This document shows, in pieces, positions 53,793 to 62,573 of a stretch of 64,000 nucleotides of DNA. The stretch is from DASQBT01 sp963782495. Its GTDB lineage: Bacteria; Pseudomonadota; Gammaproteobacteria; Burkholderiales; Thiobacillaceae. The stretch lies in the NCBI GenBank assembly GCA_963782495.1, contig CAWAJU010000003.1:124001-188000 (forward strand). Reading direction: 5' to 3'. The position numbers were made by a program, and so were the translations under genes. Positions within the stretch are counted from its first letter, which is position 1. Each line of letters starts with the position of its first letter. The notes below the pieces were generated by a model. It was given only the letters and a program-made list of their open reading frames with translations, made no database searches and had not been told where the DNA came from.

Positions 53793-55285
53793 CGCTTGGA
53801 ACCAAAGATCGAACCCAGCACGCCGCGTATGATCTGGCGTCCAACCTGGCTGCCGATCGCGCGGGCCGCGGACTTTGCCATGGCCTCCGCGGCACCTTCA
53901 CGCCTGCCGCTGCCCAGGATGCTGCCGAGTATGCCGCCGGAGCCGAACAAACCGCCGCCTGCCTGGGTCTGCTCAGCCTGTGGGCCGGGTTGCGGCGGGG
54001 TTGGCGCCCGCTCGACCCGGGCTTTGAGTTTTTCATAGGCAGACTCACGGTCCACGGTCTTTTCATATATCCCGGCTACCAGGGAAGTCTGAATCAGCTG
54101 ACGGCGCTGGTCCGGGGTAATGGGACCGATCTGTCCCTGCGGTGGAAGAACGAAGGCGCGTTCCACCACACTGGGCCGGCCCTTCTCGTCCAGAAATGAA
54201 ACCAGGGCTTCACCCACACCCAGCTCAGTTATGGCAGCTTGCTCGTCCAACTTGGGATTGTCGCGCATGGTATCGGCTGCGGCCTTTACGGCCTTCTGAT
54301 CGCGCGGACTGAAGGCGCGCAAGGCATGCTGAACCCGGTTGCCCAGTTGCGACAATACCTTGTCCGGCACGTCCGCCGGATTCTGGGTGACGAAATACAC
54401 GCCCACGCCCTTGGAACGGATCAGACGCACCACCTGTTCGATTTTTTCCACCAGTGCATCGGGCGCATCGGTGAACAGCAGATGCGCCTCGTCGAAGAAG
54501 AATACCAGTTTGGGCTTGTCCATGTCGCCCACTTCGGGCAGATGCTCGAACAATTCAGACAGCAGCCACAGCAACAGGGTGGCGTACATCTTGGGCGAAC
54601 TCATCAGCTTGTCGGCGGCCAGCACATTGACGATGCCGCGGCCGCGGTCGGTCTGCATCAGGTCGGCGATGTTGAGCATGGGCTCGCCGAAGATCCTGTC
54701 GGCGCCCTGGGACTCAAGCGTCAATAATCCCCGTTGAATCGCGCCGATCGAGGCGGCGGAGATGTTTCCGTATTCGGTGGTGTATTCGCCGCTGTTGTCG
54801 CCGACGAATTGCAGCATGGCGCGCAGGTCTTTCAGGTCCAGCACCAGCAGACCATTGTCGTCTGCCACCTTGAAGACGAGATTCAACACGCCGGCCTGGG
54901 TTTCGTTCAGGTCCAGCATGCGCGACAGCAGCAAGGGCCCCATATCCGACACCGTGGCACGCACCGGGTGGCCGAGCTCGCCGAACGGGTCCCAGAAGGT
55001 GACCGGAAACGCTTGGTATTGAAAGCCTTCCAGCTTCAGCGACTGCACGCGTTCGGCCACCTTGGGATTGCCACCACCCGGCTGGGAGATGCCGGACAGG
55101 TCGCCCTTTACGTCCGACATGAAGCAGGGCACGCCGATGGCGGAGAAATGTTCCGCCAGGACCTGCAAGGTGACGGTCTTGCCGGTGCCGGTCGCGCCGG
55201 TGATGAGCCCGTGCCGGTTGGCCATTTGCGGCAGGATGAATAGTTCGGTGGTGTCGTTCTTGGCGATCAGTAGTGGCTCGGTCAT
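53789..55285 (-). CDS. HerA-like ATPase (DUF853, YjgR family)
   Basis: 498 residues from ATG 55285, which has better spacing to AGGA than ATG 55291. Walker A GATGTGKT is near residue 32 and Walker B LVFFFDEAHLLF near 270. The C-terminus is a Gly-rich tail (GGGLFGSGGILGSILGSG) and a short helix. It is related to the HerA/FtsK translocases; the E. coli homologue YjgR has no firm function. Its stop overlaps the methyltransferase start. Confidence 0.85.
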   Translation of the reverse strand: MTEPLLIAKNDTTELFILPQMANRHGLITGATGTGKTVTLQVLAEHFSAIGVPCFMSDVKGDLSGISQPGGGNPKVAERVQSLKLEGFQYQAFPVTFWDPFGELGHPVRATVSDMGPLLLSRMLDLNETQAGVLNLVFKVADDNGLLVLDLKDLRAMLQFVGDNSGEYTTEYGNISAASIGAIQRGLLTLESQGADRIFGEPMLNIADLMQTDRGRGIVNVLAADKLMSSPKMYATLLLWLLSELFEHLPEVGDMDKPKLVFFFDEAHLLFTDAPDALVEKIEQVVRLIRSKGVGVYFVTQNPADVPDKVLSQLGNRVQHALRAFSPRDQKAVKAAADTMRDNPKLDEQAAITELGVGEALVSFLDEKGRPSVVERAFVLPPQGQIGPITPDQRRQLIQTSLVAGIYEKTVDRESAYEKLKARVERAPTPPQPGPQAEQTQAGGGLFGSGGILGSILGSGRREGAAEAMAKSAARAIGSQVGRQIIRGVLGSIFGSKR

Positions 55286-55415
55286 TAGCATTTCCTGCTG
55301 AATTTCGGAATGGTCGGCCTGCTTATATTAACGTGATGCAAACCTTCCTTTCCCATTTTTCCGCGGGCGACCTCGCGAAGGACTGCCATGGTGCTCCGTC
55401 ACCCATCACGACAAC

Positions 55416-55444
55416 TTGCCAAATTAGGATAGTCATCCTAGTAT
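55416..55444 (+). promoter_or_regulatory. Promoter of the dsrE2-tusA cluster
   Basis: TTGCCA (55416-55421), a 17-base spacer and TAGTAT (55439-55444). The predicted start is near 55451. Both operator palindromes overlap it: one fills the spacer and runs into the -10, the other covers the start point. Confidence 0.65.
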
Positions 55445-55462
55445 GCTAGGACGATCGTCCAA
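55425..55462. promoter_or_regulatory. Tandem 16-bp operators, probable TetR sites
   Basis: Site 1 is TAGGAT-AGTC-ATCCTA (55425-55440), with fully symmetrical arms. Site 2 is TAGGAC-GATC-GTCCAA (55447-55462), symmetrical at all but one arm pair. Their centres are 22 bp apart, two helical turns, so two dimers could sit on one face. The arms also form a third palindrome, TCCTAG-TATG-CTAGGA (55436-55451). A TetR gene ends this cluster, and sites of this length and symmetry are typical of that family. Binding is inferred. Confidence 0.65.
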
Positions 55463-55711
55463 GATATGGAGGGCAATTTGTGCATATGTCGAAGCTACAT
55501 GGGTTGCCAGGACGGGACGAAGCCTTGCCAGGTGAATCTTATTCCTGCTTGGACGACGGCGATTCGCCACCGGATCGAGACAGTTTTCAATGCCAAGTCC
55601 GGGCGCCGCCCATGGCCCGGTCGCCACCCCGCCGGTGCGCCGCAACAAACCCAAGTCGGCGCCGGGACGGGCGTCATCCCACAATTCAGCCAACCATGAT
55701 AGGAGCGCATC

Positions 55712-56347
55712 ATGAACACGATGACCCAACCCAAGACCGTTGATTCTCCCACCCCCGACCTGCTGCGCGAACATGGCGCGGCGCTCAATGCCTGGTTTGA
55801 CGCGCGCTACGAGGCCAGGCGTCGGGAAGAAGCGGCGAACCATGTCTCCTCGCTTGCGATCATTGCCACCAAGGGCACCATGGACTGGGCGTATCCGCCC
55901 TTCATTCTTGCATCGACCGCCTCCGCGCTGGGCTGGGATGTCTCGGTCTTCTTCACCTTTTACGGCCTGGAACTGCTGAAGAAGGACCTGCATCTCGAGG
56001 TGAGCCCTCTGGGCAACCCCAGCATGCCGATGAAGATGCCCTTCGGTCCAAAGTGGTTCAAGGACATCAACTGGAACATCCCCAATCTGGTGATGGCCGG
56101 CGTGCCCGGATTCGAGAAAGTGGCCACCGGGCTGATGAAACAGACGGTCCGGAACACCGGCGTGGCCAGCATCAAGGAATTGCGCGACATTTGCATCGAG
56201 GCCGATGTAAAGCTGGTCGCCTGTCAGATGACCGTGGATCTGTTCGGTTACAAGCGTGAAGACTTTATTCCCGAGGTGGCCGACTGGATCGGTGCCGCAA
56301 GCTTTCTGCCGGTTGCGCAGCAATCCGATGTGTGCCTGTTCATCTGA
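55712..56347 (+). CDS. dsrE2: DsrE2-like sulfur-trafficking protein
   Basis: 211 residues; AGGAG lies 6 bases before the ATG. The DsrE/F-like fold is visible with SLAIIATKGTMDWAYPPFILASTASALGWDVSVFFTFYGL in the N-terminal half, and the conserved Cys in VKLVACQMTVDLFGY. DsrE2 proteins occur beside TusA and rhodanese genes in sulfur oxidisers and pass sulfane sulfur. The 40-residue N-terminal extension is charged. First gene of a cluster with tusA. Confidence 0.85.
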   Translation: MNTMTQPKTVDSPTPDLLREHGAALNAWFDARYEARRREEAANHVSSLAIIATKGTMDWAYPPFILASTASALGWDVSVFFTFYGLELLKKDLHLEVSPLGNPSMPMKMPFGPKWFKDINWNIPNLVMAGVPGFEKVATGLMKQTVRNTGVASIKELRDICIEADVKLVACQMTVDLFGYKREDFIPEVADWIGAASFLPVAQQSDVCLFI

Positions 56348-56501
56348 GAACGCAAGCGGCCGGGGATTCCTGCATGCCGGACTCGAAACAGCCATGCCCG
56401 CGATGACGCGCCGCAACGCTGCATGCCGATCGCACCCTGGTTCGCTGCGAGCAGGCCGTGCCGGGCAACACCCCGCTTTTCATCACGATTAAGGAGCAAT
56501 C

Positions 56502-56729
56502 ATGGAATTCAATCAGGAACTCGACGCTCGCGGACTCAATTGCCCGCTCCCAATCTTGCGCACCAAGAAGGCACTCAGCACGCTCAGCGCCGGACAGGTG
56601 TTGAAGATCACCTCAACCGACCCCGGTTCGGTCAAGGACATGCAGGCCTTCGCCAAACAGACCGGCAACGAACTCTTGTCTTCCGCCGAGGTGGCGGGCG
56701 AGTTCGTGTTCTTCGTCAAGCGAAACTGA
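56502..56729 (+). CDS. tusA: TusA-family sulfurtransferase
   Basis: 75 residues; AAGGAG precedes the ATG. The signature LDARGLNCPLPILRTKKAL holds the sulfur-accepting Cys of CPxP. TusA carries persulfide sulfur to tRNA thiolation, molybdenum cofactor synthesis or, beside DsrE2, to oxidation of stored or inorganic sulfur. The neighbourhood favours the last role. Confidence 0.92.
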   Translation: MEFNQELDARGLNCPLPILRTKKALSTLSAGQVLKITSTDPGSVKDMQAFAKQTGNELLSSAEVAGEFVFFVKRN

Positions 56730-56833
56730 GGATCAGACGGGCCGATAGCGCAAATCCAGTCGCGCCGGGAGCCGCAGCGACGGCGCCCGGCGTAAAACCA
56801 TGTTGACCTTGAAGCTTTGCCGGAGGAAGGCAG

Positions 56834-57268
56834 ATGAAGATTTTCTCGGAAACCCTGAATGGCCTGTTATACGGCGTGATGCGGTGGGAACAGTGGGAAG
56901 CGCTCTGCGGACAACTGCGCGGCAGCGGGCAGCCCTGGTACGTCTACGCGGTGGGCTGCGGCGTGCCGGCTGCACCGCTTGAAGGCGCTGAACTGGATAA
57001 GGCCATCACCAAACTCGACGCCTTGCTCAGGCGCGAGCACGAAGAGAACTACCTGGGCATTGTCTATGCGGATGACTTGTCCAGTCCTCGATTAATCAAG
57101 ATCTATGACCCCAACAACCTGGGGTCCAGTTGCGGAAGCTGCGGCCATTCCATCCCGCCGGGCTGGGTACTGAGCCTGCAGGCGCCGCAGCCCATTGCCA
57201 GCGACATCCCGTTGCCGGGCAACCGCCGCCGCTGGTGGCAGGGACTCTTCGCGCCAACCCCATCGTGA
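56834..57268 (+). CDS. Conserved-looking protein with CxxC motif, unknown function
   Basis: 144 residues; GGAGGAAGG lies just before the ATG. It has no signal peptide or membrane helix. Near residue 98 the motif SSCGSCGHS could bind metal, carry persulfide or form a disulfide. A further Cys lies at CGVP near 43. The C-terminus is rich in Pro, Arg and Trp. I do not recognise a family. Its place between tusA and the regulator suggests work in sulfur transfer. Confidence 0.65.
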   Translation: MKIFSETLNGLLYGVMRWEQWEALCGQLRGSGQPWYVYAVGCGVPAAPLEGAELDKAITKLDALLRREHEENYLGIVYADDLSSPRLIKIYDPNNLGSSCGSCGHSIPPGWVLSLQAPQPIASDIPLPGNRRRWWQGLFAPTPS

Positions 57269-57283
57269 TTCGCCGAGGGTAAA

Positions 57284-57904
57284 ATGCATGACATGGCGAG
57301 CAAAGGCGAAAAGACGCGCGCGGATATCGTGCAGTGCGCGCGCAAGCTGTTCTATGAACAGGGATACGACGGAACATCGTTTTCCCACATCGTCGATGCG
57401 ACCGGGCTGTTTCGCGGCAATATCTACCACTACTTCAAGACCAAGGACGAGCTCCTCGAAGCGGTCGTTGAAGACTATCTGGAAGACTACCGGGCGTTGC
57501 TGGTGCGGTGGGAACGCGAAAACACTGCGCCCAAGGCACGGCTTCGCGCCTTTATCGGCATGGTGGCGGGCCAGAAGACGGAGCTGATCAAGCATGGCTG
57601 TCCGATCGGCAGTCTAAATACGGAGCTGGGCAAGGACAGGCGCGAACTGCAGGAGGTCGCGCGCAAAGTGTTCGATCTGTTCCGGGCCTGGTTGGCCGCG
57701 CGCTTTACTGAACTTGGGGCCGGCGAAAAGGCCGACCAGCTGGCCCTGCATCTGTTCGGCAGGCTGCAAGGCGTGGCGGTGATTTCACACGTCTATCGGG
57801 ACAGGCAGTTTCTGGAGCGCGAAACTCGCCAATTGGAGGCCTGGATTGACGGTCTGCAGGATTCCGTGTTGCCGCCGGGCGCCCCTTCGGCGCGACGTCT
57901 GTGA
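57284..57904 (+). CDS. TetR/AcrR-family regulator
   Basis: 206 residues from ATG 57284 (GAGGG upstream); ATG 57293 is an alternative. The N-terminal helix-turn-helix is typical: ADIVQCARKLFYEQGYDGTSFSHIVDATGLFRGNIYHYFKTKDELL. The ligand domain has HGCPIGSLNTELG near 108, a segment shared with redox- or electrophile-sensing TetR proteins in which a Cys can be the sensor. Last gene of the dsrE2 cluster; it probably represses the cluster through the tandem operators at 55425-55462. Confidence 0.85.
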   Translation: MHDMASKGEKTRADIVQCARKLFYEQGYDGTSFSHIVDATGLFRGNIYHYFKTKDELLEAVVEDYLEDYRALLVRWERENTAPKARLRAFIGMVAGQKTELIKHGCPIGSLNTELGKDRRELQEVARKVFDLFRAWLAARFTELGAGEKADQLALHLFGRLQGVAVISHVYRDRQFLERETRQLEAWIDGLQDSVLPPGAPSARRL

Positions 57905-57910
57905 TGGCGT

Positions 57911-58927
57911 TCAGCGTGTGCTCGCGGACTCATTCCACAACCATGCTGCCCCGCGCACGCCGCTGGAATCACCATGTACCGGCGGGACAAGCCGGGTGTC
58001 GACCCGGTCGGAGAAGACATAGCGCGGCCATAACCTCGGCACGGTGTCATACAGCCTCTGGATATTGGACACGCCGCCGCCAAGCACGATGACGTCCGGG
58101 TCAAGAATGTTGATGACCCCCGCCAATGCGCGCGCCAGGCGCTCCTCATAACGGGCCAGGGTCTTGCTGCAGGGGCCGTAGCCCGCCTGCGCAAGTTGCG
58201 CGATCTCCTGCGCGGGCAGGTCTTCGCCGCCATAGCGCACGTGGTCTGCAGTGAGCGCGGGACCGGAAAGATAGGCCTCGATGCAGCCCTTCTTGCCGCA
58301 GTAGCAAACCGGGCCGTTGCATTCCCTCTCGCTCGGCCAGGGGTGGACGATGGGTTCGCCGGTCGCGGGATGGCGGCCGGTTTCCCCGTGGTCGGCAGGG
58401 GCGTGGCGAAACTGGAAATAGGGCAGGGGGTTGTGGCCCCATTCCCCGGCAATGGAATTGGGGCCTTCCAGCACTTGGCCGTTTACCACGATACCGCCGC
58501 CCACGCCGGTGCCCAGGATCACCCCGAACACAACCTCTGCGCCTGCGCCGGCACCATCGGTGGCCTCGGACAGGGCAAAGCAGTTGGCGTCGTTGCTCAT
58601 GCGCACTTCGCGCCCGATCGCGGCTTCTAGGTCCCGCTTGAAGGGCTTCCCGATCAGGCTGGTGGAATTGCAGTTCTTCATCAGCCCGGTAGCCCTTGAC
58701 AGTGCACCCGGCGTGCCGATGCCTATGGTCCCCGCCTCGTTCAGTTCGATTTCGACCTGCCTGACCAGTTCGGCCACGGCGGCGACCGTGGCGGCGTAAT
58801 CGGCCTGCGGGGTGGGCGTGCGACGACGCAGCAACTCCCGGCCACTTGGGTCAAGCGCGATGATTTCAATCTTGGTGCCGCCTAGATCGATCCCGAGGCG
58901 TAGGGGCGAAGTGCTAGAATTTTGCAT
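57911..58927 (-). CDS. ROK-family sugar kinase (fructokinase-like)
   Basis: 338 residues. The ATP-binding start is LGIDLGGTKIEIIALD, and the substrate/catalytic region runs MSNDANCFALSEATDGAG, then GVGGGIVVNGQVL and GEWGH. The zinc site is H-x-CYCGKKGC. Best fits are fructokinase Mak or a glucokinase-type ROK kinase. Divergent from yebC with only 23 bases between start codons, so each promoter must lie partly in the other gene. Confidence 0.85.
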   Translation of the reverse strand: MQNSSTSPLRLGIDLGGTKIEIIALDPSGRELLRRRTPTPQADYAATVAAVAELVRQVEIELNEAGTIGIGTPGALSRATGLMKNCNSTSLIGKPFKRDLEAAIGREVRMSNDANCFALSEATDGAGAGAEVVFGVILGTGVGGGIVVNGQVLEGPNSIAGEWGHNPLPYFQFRHAPADHGETGRHPATGEPIVHPWPSERECNGPVCYCGKKGCIEAYLSGPALTADHVRYGGEDLPAQEIAQLAQAGYGPCSKTLARYEERLARALAGVINILDPDVIVLGGGVSNIQRLYDTVPRLWPRYVFSDRVDTRLVPPVHGDSSGVRGAAWLWNESASTR

Positions 58928-58950
58928 CTATTTCACCGAGAACATGCATT

Positions 58951-59682
58951 ATGGCGGGTCATTCCAAATGGGCCAACATCCAGCACCGCAAGGGCCGGCA
59001 GGACGCCAAGCGGGGCAAGATTTTCACCAAGCTTATCAAGGAAATCACGGTTGCGGCGAAAATGGGCGGCGGCGATCCGGCCATGAACCCGCGCCTGCGC
59101 CTGGCCGTCGACAAGGCCAAAGCCGAATCCATGCCCAAGGACAACATCGAAAACGCCATCAAGCGCGGCACCGGCCAACTGGAGGGTGTGAGCTACGAAG
59201 AGATCCGCTATGAGGGTTACGGGATCGGCGGCGTGGCGGTGATGGTCGATTGCCTGACCGACAACAAGACCCGCACCGTGGCGGACGTGCGCCACGCGTT
59301 TTCCAAGCACGGCGGCAATATGGGAACGGACGGCTGTGTTGCATTCCAGTTCAAACACTGTGGCCAGATCATCCTGGAACCCGGCGCGAATGAAGATGCG
59401 GTGATGGAAGCCGCCCTGGAGGCAGGCGCCGAAGATATTGTCACGAGCGACGATGGCTCCATCGAAATCGTCACGGCGCCGGACCCGAAAGACCTGGAAA
59501 TGGTCAAGGAGGCACTGGAAAAGGCTGGCTTCAAGCCAGTGCTGGCAGAGATCACCATGAAGCCGGAAGCGGAGACCGAGTTGACAAGCGACGACGCGAC
59601 AAAAATGCAGAAGATCCTCGACGCGCTCGAATCGCTGGACGACGTGCAAGAGGTTTACACCAACGCGCTGCTGCCGGAATGA
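58951..59682 (+). CDS. yebC: YebC/PmpR-family protein
   Basis: 243 residues, beginning MAGHSKWANIQHRKGRQDAKRGKIFTKL, the family hallmark. Members act as transcriptional regulators (PmpR) and some help ribosomes on proline-rich stretches. It lies just before ruvCAB, the usual place. Almost no leader sequence is available because a divergent kinase gene starts 23 bases upstream. Confidence 0.96.
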   Translation: MAGHSKWANIQHRKGRQDAKRGKIFTKLIKEITVAAKMGGGDPAMNPRLRLAVDKAKAESMPKDNIENAIKRGTGQLEGVSYEEIRYEGYGIGGVAVMVDCLTDNKTRTVADVRHAFSKHGGNMGTDGCVAFQFKHCGQIILEPGANEDAVMEAALEAGAEDIVTSDDGSIEIVTAPDPKDLEMVKEALEKAGFKPVLAEITMKPEAETELTSDDATKMQKILDALESLDDVQEVYTNALLPE

Positions 59683-59870
59683 TCATACGTACCGGGTGGG
59701 GCACGAGGGATGAAGGGGCTGACGATGGCACCCCTGCCGCGAATCAAGTGTTGGCATTCAGTCAGGAAGGCAGATGCATTGGGCAAAATGATTTACCCAG
59801 GTTCATGAACTGCTCTCCCAGATATCGCACAGGTTGGTTCGATTACATGCAGGGCTCCTCCGGCACGTGA

Positions 59871-60422
59871 ATGAACGGTTCCCAACTCCTCACGCCTCAT
59901 TCCTCGCGCATCCTCGGCATCGACCCGGGGCTGCGGGTGACGGGATTCGGGCTGCTGGAAAAGACAGGCAATCGCCTGAGTTACCTGAGCAGCGGCGCGA
60001 TCAAGACACCGGATGGGGGCGAATTAGCGGAGCGCCTGAAAGTCATTTTTAACTCACTCGCGCAACTGATCCAGGAGTATCAACCCCAACAAGTGGCGGT
60101 GGAAAAGGTTTTCGTCAACGTGAATCCGCAATCAACTTTGCTCCTGGGTCAGGCGCGCGGCGCGGCAATCTGCGCTGCGGTGGCGGCGAACCTGCCGGTG
60201 GCGGAATATACCGCGCTACAAATCAAGCAGGCGGTGGTCGGTCACGGCAAGGCCGCCAAGGAGCAGGTGCAGGAAATGGTCAAGCGCCTGCTCAATCTGC
60301 CCGCGGCACCGCGGCCGGATGCGGCCGATGCCTTGGCCTGCGCCATCTGCCATGCTCATGGGGCGAGGTTGGGGGCTTTGTCCACCGCAGGATTTCGGGT
60401 TCGCGGCGGACGGCTGATGTGA
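59871..60422 (+). CDS. ruvC: Crossover junction endodeoxyribonuclease RuvC
   Basis: 183 residues. The first catalytic Asp is in ILGIDPGLRVTGFG; VAVEKVFVNVNPQSTLLLGQARGAA gives the Glu, and the last acidic residues are in RPDAADALACAICHAH. It resolves Holliday junctions left by RuvAB. The MNGSQLLTPHSSR leader is about ten residues longer than in E. coli and has no clear ribosome site, so a downstream start is possible. Confidence 0.95.
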   Translation: MNGSQLLTPHSSRILGIDPGLRVTGFGLLEKTGNRLSYLSSGAIKTPDGGELAERLKVIFNSLAQLIQEYQPQQVAVEKVFVNVNPQSTLLLGQARGAAICAAVAANLPVAEYTALQIKQAVVGHGKAAKEQVQEMVKRLLNLPAAPRPDAADALACAICHAHGARLGALSTAGFRVRGGRLM

Positions 60423-60468
60423 GCGCACTATCTGTCTCGCGATCGTCGCCCGGCACGGAGCATCTGTT

Positions 60469-61044
60469 GTGATTGGAAGGATAAGCGGCACCCTGATCGA
60501 AAAACACCCGCCCAAGATCCTGGTCGATGTGGGGGGGGTCGGCTATGAGCTTGACGTTTCCATGACCACTTTCTTCAACCTGCCGGCGCTGGGCGAGAAA
60601 GTGTCCCTGCATACCCAGCTTGTGATCCGGGAAGATGCGCATTTGTTGTTTGGCTTTGGCGTGGAAGCCGAGCGGCGGGCATTTCGTGAACTTGTCAAGG
60701 TGTCCGGCATTGGCGCCAGAACCGCGCTCTCGGTGCTATCCGGACTTTCCGTGGACGATCTCGCATCTGCGGTGGCAGCGCAGGAAGTGGGACGGCTGGT
60801 CAGGGTGCCCGGCATCGGCAAGAAAACGGCTGAGCGCCTGCTGCTGGAGCTCAAGGGCAAGCTGGATTTTGCCGTCGTCGCCCCGCCAGGAGCGCCGGTA
60901 AGAATTTCTGACGACGTGCGCCAGGCGCTGCTGGCGCTGGGTTACAACGAAAAGGAAGCGGAACATGCGATCAAGCAGCTGCCGGCTGGTCTGGCGGTGT
61001 CCGAAGCCATACGGCAGGCACTGAAATTACTATCAAAAGCTTGA
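60469..61044 (+). CDS. ruvA: Holliday junction branch migration protein RuvA
   Basis: 191 residues from GTG 60469. The OB-fold domain begins MIGRISGTLIEKHPPKILVDVGGVGYEL. Two helix-hairpin-helix motifs follow (LVKVSGIGARTALSVL, VGRLVRVPGIGKKTAERLLLEL), and a C-terminal domain contacts RuvB (about 145-191). RuvA tetramers hold the four-way junction. Lies 46 bases after ruvC. Confidence 0.97.
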   Translation: MIGRISGTLIEKHPPKILVDVGGVGYELDVSMTTFFNLPALGEKVSLHTQLVIREDAHLLFGFGVEAERRAFRELVKVSGIGARTALSVLSGLSVDDLASAVAAQEVGRLVRVPGIGKKTAERLLLELKGKLDFAVVAPPGAPVRISDDVRQALLALGYNEKEAEHAIKQLPAGLAVSEAIRQALKLLSKA

Positions 61045-61123
61045 GTATTGCCGCAACATACCGCGAGACGATTTGTCGACTGCGCAGTTGCGTGATCGTA
61101 ATTGATTCTCCACTATTGATGCC

Positions 61124-62158
61124 ATGATCGAAACCGACCGCCTGATCGCCGCTCCTGCAGAAAGTCCGCAGGAGGAGCAGTTCGAGCGCGCGCTCAGACC
61201 GCGCCAGTTGGCCGAATATATCGGCCAGGAAAAGGCTCGCGGCCAGTTGTCCATCTTCATCGAAGCGGCGCGGAAGCGCGCCGAGGCGCTCGACCACGTG
61301 CTGCTGTTTGGCCCGCCGGGCCTGGGCAAGACCACGCTGGCGCACATCATCGCGCGCGAAATGGGGGTCAACCTGCGCCAGACCTCCGGCCCGGTGCTGG
61401 AGCGCGCGGGGGATCTGGCCGCGCTGCTGACCAATCTTGAACCACACGATGTGATGTTCATCGACGAAATCCATCGCCTGAGCCCGGTGGTCGAAGAAGT
61501 GCTGTATCCGGCGCTGGAGGATTTCCAGATCGACATCATGATCGGCGAGGGGCCGGGCGCGCGTTCGGTCAAGCTGGACCTGCCGCCTTTTACCCTGGTG
61601 GGCGCGACTACCCGCGCGGGCATGCTGACCAACCCGCTGCGCGACCGCTTCGGCATCGTCGCCCGATTGGAGTTCTACACGCCGCAAGAGCTGGTGCACA
61701 TCGTGTCCCGTTCCGCGGGCCTGCTCAACGTACGGCTGGATGAACACGGCGCACTGGAGATTGCCAAACGTTCGCGCGGCACGCCGCGCATCGCCAACCG
61801 GCTGTTGCGCAGGGTACGCGATTTTGCCGAGGTGCGGGCCGACGGGATCGCCACCCGCGAGGTGGCGGACGCCGCGCTCACCATGCTGGATGTCGATCAT
61901 GCCGGATTCGACATGATGGACAGAAAGTTGCTGCTGGTTGTAATTGAGAAATTCTCGGGCGGGCCGGTGGGGCTGGACAATCTGGCTGCCGCAATTGGCG
62001 AGGAGCGCGATACGATAGAGGACGTGATCGAGCCCTACCTGATCCAGCAGGGCTTCCTGCAACGCACTCCGCGCGGTCGCATGGCTACCCCGCATGCCTA
62101 CCGGCATCTGGGCTTTGTACCGACAAATCCCGGAGCGGATCTATTTGACAAGGTTTAA
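61124..62158 (+). CDS. ruvB: Holliday junction branch migration ATPase RuvB
   Basis: 344 residues. AAA+ features: LRPRQLAEYIGQEKAR, Walker A GPPGLGKTTLA, Walker B MFIDEIHRL, sensor 1 LVGATTRAGMLTNPLRDRFG and a C-terminal winged helix (RTPRGRMATPHAYRHLG). It is the motor of branch migration. Its TAA shares a base with the ATG of ybgC (TAATG). Confidence 0.98.
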   Translation: MIETDRLIAAPAESPQEEQFERALRPRQLAEYIGQEKARGQLSIFIEAARKRAEALDHVLLFGPPGLGKTTLAHIIAREMGVNLRQTSGPVLERAGDLAALLTNLEPHDVMFIDEIHRLSPVVEEVLYPALEDFQIDIMIGEGPGARSVKLDLPPFTLVGATTRAGMLTNPLRDRFGIVARLEFYTPQELVHIVSRSAGLLNVRLDEHGALEIAKRSRGTPRIANRLLRRVRDFAEVRADGIATREVADAALTMLDVDHAGFDMMDRKLLLVVIEKFSGGPVGLDNLAAAIGEERDTIEDVIEPYLIQQGFLQRTPRGRMATPHAYRHLGFVPTNPGADLFDKV

Positions 62159-62571
62159 TGAGCAGTCCGGAAAGTCGCACAGTATTTAGCTGGCCGATCC
62201 GCGTCTATTGGGAGGACACCGACGCTGGCGGCGTGGTGTATTACGCCAATTACCTCAAGTTCATGGAACGGGCCCGCTCCGAATGGCTGCGCGCTCTTGG
62301 CTTCGACCAGAGCCGCCTGCGCGACGAACTGGGCCTGGTTTTCGTGGTTCGCCAGGCGATGATCGAATACCTGAAACCCGCCCGTTATGACGATTTGCTG
62401 ACAGTCACTGCCATGCTCAAGCAGGTTGGCCGCGCCAGCCTGATCATGGGCCAGACCATAGAACTGGACGGCTTGCTGGGGCGCGCGGAAGTGACCCTGG
62501 CATGCGTCAATGCGCAAACCTTCAAACCCGCTAGAATGCCGGCACAAATGTTGCAGGCTCTGGAAGATTGA
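62158..62571 (+). CDS. ybgC: Tol-Pal system acyl-CoA thioesterase YbgC
   Basis: 137 residues, hot-dog fold. FSWPIRVYWEDTDAGGVVYYANYLKFMERARSEWL contains the catalytic Asp of the 4-hydroxybenzoyl-CoA thioesterase class. It is the first gene of the tol-pal operon in most proteobacteria and acts on short-chain acyl-CoA or ACP. Overlaps ruvB by one base. Confidence 0.94.
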   Translation: MSSPESRTVFSWPIRVYWEDTDAGGVVYYANYLKFMERARSEWLRALGFDQSRLRDELGLVFVVRQAMIEYLKPARYDDLLTVTAMLKQVGRASLIMGQTIELDGLLGRAEVTLACVNAQTFKPARMPAQMLQALED

Positions 62572-62573
62572 AT

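Larger units (their letters stand above)
55292..55711. other. 420-base regulatory gap before dsrE2
   Basis: Holds a promoter with tandem operators (55416-55462), then a leader of about 260 bases before dsrE2. The leader contains a frame from GTG 55480 (87 codons) with GGAGGG six bases upstream; it runs past the dsrE2 start in another frame. I see no family similarity in it, so it is not called as a gene. Confidence 0.6.

Noticed and set aside
55480..55743. 87-codon frame in the dsrE2 leader with GGAGGG before GTG
   Set aside because: Good ribosome site but the product is unlike any family, is Arg/Pro-rich at the end and overlaps dsrE2 out of frame. Kept only as a note; a leader peptide is not excluded.
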